Of a stretch of DNA of 64,000 bases, positions 60,401-64,000 are shown in pieces. The stretch is taken from assembly GCA_032719365.1 (NCBI GenBank), contig CM064873.1:1605001-1669000 (forward strand). The letters are read 5' to 3'. Each line of letters opens with the position of its first letter. The stretch's first letter is position 1. The notes under the pieces are model-generated. The model was not told the origin of the DNA. It did no database searches and was given only the letters and a program-made list of their open reading frames with translations. The DNA comes from Prinsepia uniflora. Its lineage: Eukaryota > Streptophyta > Magnoliopsida > Rosales > Rosaceae. Position numbers and translations under genes: made by a program.

Positions 60401-61906
60401 GACAGTTGGAATTGCAGAAGAAAAAGAAAGAAGAAGAGAGGAAGAAAAAAGAGGCTGATGTGGCAGAAAAGAAGAGACAAAGGGAAGAGGAAGATAAGAA
60501 GGAGAGGGAAAGAAAAAAGATGCGCGTTGAAGCACGTAGACAGCAGGGAGAACATGAAGACAAGTTAACTGCAGAAAAAGAAGAGAGAGAATCAAAATGC
60601 CAGGCTATCGTATGATCTTTTATTCTCTGACACATTTATTGTATCTATTTATGCGATCATGGAAATCACGTTCAATATTTGGGCTGTATTATATAGGATG
60701 GAAGAGGACATGGGAGTAAGGTATCTATGGATGAAGTAGTGCACAAGAAGATGGAGGAAGGAAAGGGATGTGGCACTTCTAGGAACATTTCCGGGACCGA
60801 GCCTAGTACTTCAAGAGATTCAACAAATAATGCTAAACGAGAAAGTATTGCTCAGGAAGAGTGCTGTGAAGCCTCGAGTAATTTTGGATATAAAGCACAG
60901 GTAAAAGCTAATGACTTTTTGACAACCTGATGTTCCCCATATCTTAGGATCTACTATCATATTGTACAGAACAGGAAGCTCCGGAATGACATTTCTACAT
61001 ATGTCGAGTGCTTTTACTTGCCTAGTTCATTTTTGGGAGGTGTTTCGCCTACGTTTTCCAAGAAAAGAAAAAAAAACATTTTGAGATTCTTCTGCAGGCT
61101 GCAGAAGGGTTATAAGCTGTCAAATTAACATGATTTCTAGTCCTGCTTTATTAGTTTTTGCACTGAACCTTTGAACTTGTTGGTTTTCAGAAAAGAAGGC
61201 TACTCATCTTATTGCAGGAGCTCTCTTCTGTTAAAATTACTAATAGCTTATTGTAAATTCAAATCTGCGCCATCTTTAGAAAGTTTTCTTAAACCTGTTC
61301 TGATACTTCTTCTGATCCTCAAGGTACTGGGCAACTTAGACAAAGCAATAGGACATGAGAATTCAGTTGCCAATACAATTCGAGAGCAGTCTTATGAGAT
61401 CTCTCCATACAAAGAATCAGATGATGAAAATGAAGAAGATGATGATATTATACAAAATAGTAAATTTGTTCCTTCCTGGTCAAGGTACGCTTTTCTCTTC
61501 TGTTCTTGTAGATCAGGTCTTCACATTATGTATCACTCCTATTACTTTGGTTGATATATATCTTAGTAAAAGGATAGATTGGTGTACCCTTTGTAACTTC
61601 TATTTCTTTCTGTGCGCCTCGAAACATCATTTACTAGTTGGTCCTTCTTTTCTGCAGTAAAAATTGCCTGGCTCTGGCTGTTTCTTGCCAAAATGGAGCA
61701 GACCCCGGGGCGATCTTTCCACCAGAAAGCTTTTGCAGCGTCTCTGAAGGTACTTTTATGGTGTAAAAGCCATGATCTTTATAGCAATAGATTTTTCCTT
61801 CTGGCTAGTCATTTTTTGGTATTGCTGGACTAATTATTCTCCAATATGCTCAAGTGTAGTTCTCTTGCCTCGAAAGCTTCAGCCAAGCTACAATGGAGTG
61901 CACTAA
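54494..61906 (+). CDS. WYR: Plant INCENP (WYRD-like), inner centromere protein; frame broken many times
   Basis: Approximate exons: 54494-54691, 55091-58237, 58514-59872, 60262-60609, 60697-60900, 61324-61484, 61658-61749, 61860-61906. Exon 6's start is the least certain. Landmarks: MEKLLFQIFERKKW, then LFEEHLASKCLIDGVAPPHW; RVQRSKSRQKAL; FIPLVQQKQAAAVVTG; a long charged coiled coil (60300-60600); and the IN-box SYEISPYKESDDENEE…SKFVPSW, which binds and activates Aurora kinase. The end is SFCSVSEVLLPRKLQ. INCENP scaffolds the chromosomal passenger complex at centromeres. At least eight frame changes occur, several in base runs: G run 54561-54563, T6 59524-59529, C4 60286-60289. Substitution stops are rare, pointing to sequence error more than long decay. 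The start could also be the ATG at 54521. Confidence 0.85.
58306..58325. repeat. C20 mononucleotide run in an INCENP intron
   Basis: Twenty Cs flanked by CT-rich sequence in the intron between 58237 and 58514. Such runs are difficult to sequence and may mark local consensus trouble. Confidence 0.9.
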
Positions 61907-62429
61907 AGTAGATTCCATTTATTCTTCATTCAACTAGGATAAGAGCTAGCTTTATGTCAAGAAGAGGGGTAATTTTGCCTTAATTTACATGAATGGAAAT
62001 CCCCTTAATTTCGAAAAGATTTACTTCTTCCAAAAATACTTGTAATAATCTATAATCTATTTTTATTTGTCATGGCAGATTTTTGAAGGCTACCTTGAGT
62101 AGTGTCTTGATCATGTAGATGATCGATCGGTCCCTTTCCAGCCAATGTAGAATCGTTGTGATGTATAGGATTCTCATGTAATGGTTATCTTAGTGTTTTT
62201 TTCTTTTTTTGCAAATTGATTCTGAGTTAAGAAGTAACAAGTTCCACTTGCAGAAGAAAGGGCAATTTCTCAAGTTCTTGGGTAAATAATATGGGTAATT
62301 TAGAAGAACCGCCTGTTCTCTCAATATTTCAATGTTTATGGTAAGACGAAACTAGGTGGCGAATACTTTCAGGCCACTTTTGGTGGGTTTGATTGGATTT
62401 GCATTGAATTGGATTAGGTGACTCATCAA
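61907..62429. other. INCENP 3' flank, no gene
   Basis: Probable 3' UTR and spacer. No ORF or RNA gene is supported. Confidence 0.5.
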
Positions 62430-63276
62430 CCTCATTGTATTTTGAATGTAATTTGAAATTTTATGGGAATAAGGCCAAAATCTGGTCTGATCATTGGCTG
62501 ATTCGTACTAGTGGGGGCTCTCCATCTCATCTCCCTAGTGTTGTCCTTGACTCTAGTCAAATGGTGGAAACTCTAATTGATCGGGACTCTAATTGTTGGA
62601 ACCTGAGTACTTACTCTGCATTATTTCCTCGCGGTTTATTGGATTAAGAAGATTCCTATTGGTAGAAAGGGTGATCAGGATCGGCTAATCTGGCCAAATG
62701 AGAAGTTAGTCATCTACTTTGTGCGTTTGAGTTACCATTTTCTCCATTCCAAGGCAGTTCAAAATTCTAATATTCCAAGACCCTCCTTCTCAATCTCGAA
62801 AAATCCATCTCTATGGAGACCAATCTGGAAATCGAATACTCCTCCCAAGGTGGGAAACTTTATCTGGAGAGCCTTAAGGAATTATGTGGCTATCATGTCC
62901 GATCTGTGGAAGAGAAAAACTAAGAATCATTCAATATGTCCAATCTGCCAAAACCATGAGGAACACAATTGAACATGTGTTGTTGCTTTGTCCTTGGGTT
63001 GATTGTGTTTAGTTTGGAGGAGATTTGCATTATGCCATTAACAAACATTTGATCTCTTCGCTTAGGGCGTGGCTGGAAGACTCTGTGAACAATGAGATCG
63101 CTAAAAAACTAGAAAGGACTTGCATTATGAGGAACATCATGTTCACTTGCTGGAATATATGGAAGGCGTGCAACAAGTTGATTTTTGAGCATGAAGTTCC
63201 AAATTCCATGGTGGTGGTCAGGAACAGGCAAAGGATTGATGCTGAGTATGATGTTGACACTATGTGGGGGCTTAAT
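62430..63276 (+). mobile_element. LINE (non-LTR retrotransposon) 3' fragment, decayed
   Basis: Segments in three frames: IWSDHWLIRTSGGSPSHLP; then LWRPIWKSNTPPKVGNFIWR with ICPICQNHEEHN (the zf-RVT zinc-binding domain); then MRNIMFTCWNIWKACNKLIF with NRQRIDAEY. This order is the C-terminal end of plant L1-type ORF2, downstream of the reverse transcriptase. Frameshifts separate the pieces and no reverse transcriptase core is present, so it is dead and 5'-truncated. Its right edge coincides with the start of an LTR. Confidence 0.75.
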
Positions 63277-64000
63277 TGTAACGAACCGGATCGCATTTTT
63301 GGAAACATTTAAGGTAAATTGACAATTTTACCCTTATTGGGGGACTATTGTATGAAAGTTGACTTTACACTCGTGGGATTATATAGGACCATTACGAAGT
63401 CTCGCCATTCTGGTCATGCAGAGATGCGACATGTTGATTTTGGAGTCCGTAGAAAGGTTTTAGGAGTCAGAAATAGTTTTTGACGGATGTTCGGTTGAAT
63501 TTTTGCTTGTTAGTATGGACAAATATCTTTCCCAAGTGGTGGGATGAGTGACAGTCACTCACCCCTTGGTCCTTATCCATTATGCATTTTCCCTTTTCTT
63601 TGTTCAATCCACCCGAAAACACACACACACAACACCCACACCCACCATCATCCTTCCATCTTGGCATCTGCAATCCAGGGAGATGGGAGGAGGCAGAGAG
63701 TGAGAGACTGAGAGACGGTTGAGGAAGATGATAGGAAAGGAGAGGCACGGGGGTTGTTTGGAACCCAGGAAAACTCAGGTAAACCCGTGAGTCCTTGGAA
63801 CTTGGTTTTCAGTTTTTGGGTGTTGGAACCTCGAACTTAGGCCATTATCACCATCTTTGAACTCTTGTTAGTGACCAGGGCCAGAGAAATGAGGAATTGG
63901 ACGCAGGAAGTGTCCCAGAGAGGAGTTCGAAATTGGTCGAGGTGCATCGAGCTTGGCTCGAAGGATTTGAGGTGAGTTCTCTCGATTTAGAGGTCGTATT
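63277..64000 (+). mobile_element. 5' part of a Ty3/gypsy-like LTR, cut by the window end
   Basis: Starts TGTAACGAACCGGATCG, matching the start of the LARD LTR (TGTAACGACCCG…), directly after the LINE fragment. It shares the tcgagcttg…tttgaggt(a/g)agt block near 63950-63975 with the LARD LTR (30732-30763), but is otherwise diverged. It is therefore a different, related family. A CA dinucleotide patch lies at 63617-63631. No coding sequence is supported. The rest lies outside the window. Confidence 0.65.

Noticed and set aside
1..64000. tRNA, rRNA or microRNA genes
   Set aside because: I saw no cloverleaf-type tRNA gene (only SINE boxes and the retroelement primer site), no rRNA blocks and no convincing conserved microRNA sequence. 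A tRNAscan and miRBase search would be decisive.

Overview
This is nuclear DNA from a flowering plant, most likely a woody core eudicot. Genes have many short GT-AG introns, intergenic DNA is AT-rich and full of dinucleotide repeats, and the proteins are plant-specific or plant-organelle ones (OEP80, plant INCENP/WYRD, WIP zinc fingers, arabinogalactan peptides, ZTP29). I cannot fix the family or genus from the sequence alone.

Layout. 0-4 kb: an intact PRELI/MSF1-domain gene (+) and an A20/AN1 stress-associated zinc-finger gene (-). 4-8 kb: degraded repeats. 8.1-11.3 kb: a complete Mutator-type element of the Pack-MULE kind, with 212-bp terminal inverted repeats and a perfect 9-bp target duplication. 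It carries 5' fragments of three unrelated genes (3-ketoacyl-CoA synthase, aldo-keto reductase, PPR protein), and a solo LTR is nested in it. 13.9-18.1 kb: two small arabinogalactan-peptide genes in divergent orientation and the mitochondrial haem chaperone CcmE (-). 22.1-26.2 kb: an intact 12-exon ZIP zinc transporter of the ZTP29 type. 28.1-29.7 kb: two adjacent tRNA-derived SINEs and an LTR remnant. 29.8-39.3 kb: a complete, very young LARD-type LTR retrotransposon with 2.9-kb LTRs and no gag/pol. 42.6-44.8 kb: a two-exon WIP zinc-finger gene (-). 48.1-54.1 kb: OEP80, a 16-exon Omp85-family chloroplast outer-envelope gene (-). It shares a roughly 390-bp divergent promoter with a plant INCENP (WYRD) gene (+) at 54.5-61.9 kb. 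62.4-64 kb: a decayed LINE fragment abutting the start of another LTR that runs off the window.

Two things stand out. First, the mobile elements: the three-gene Pack-MULE with its nested LTR, and the young LARD, whose LTR carries an 82-bp intron-like segment, a variable 29-bp tandem repeat and a row of tight hairpins. Second, every gene between 42 and 62 kb (WIP, OEP80, INCENP) carries reading-frame breaks. Many sit in mononucleotide runs, yet splice sites and codon-level conservation are otherwise good. The genes before 30 kb have none, and the two LTR copies agree almost perfectly. Either the consensus is locally poor or three neighbouring genes are decaying; I favour the former.

The host genes are ordinary unlinked eukaryotic genes with no operon-like logic, and I see no dedicated multi-gene system. 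The novelty lies in the transposable elements.
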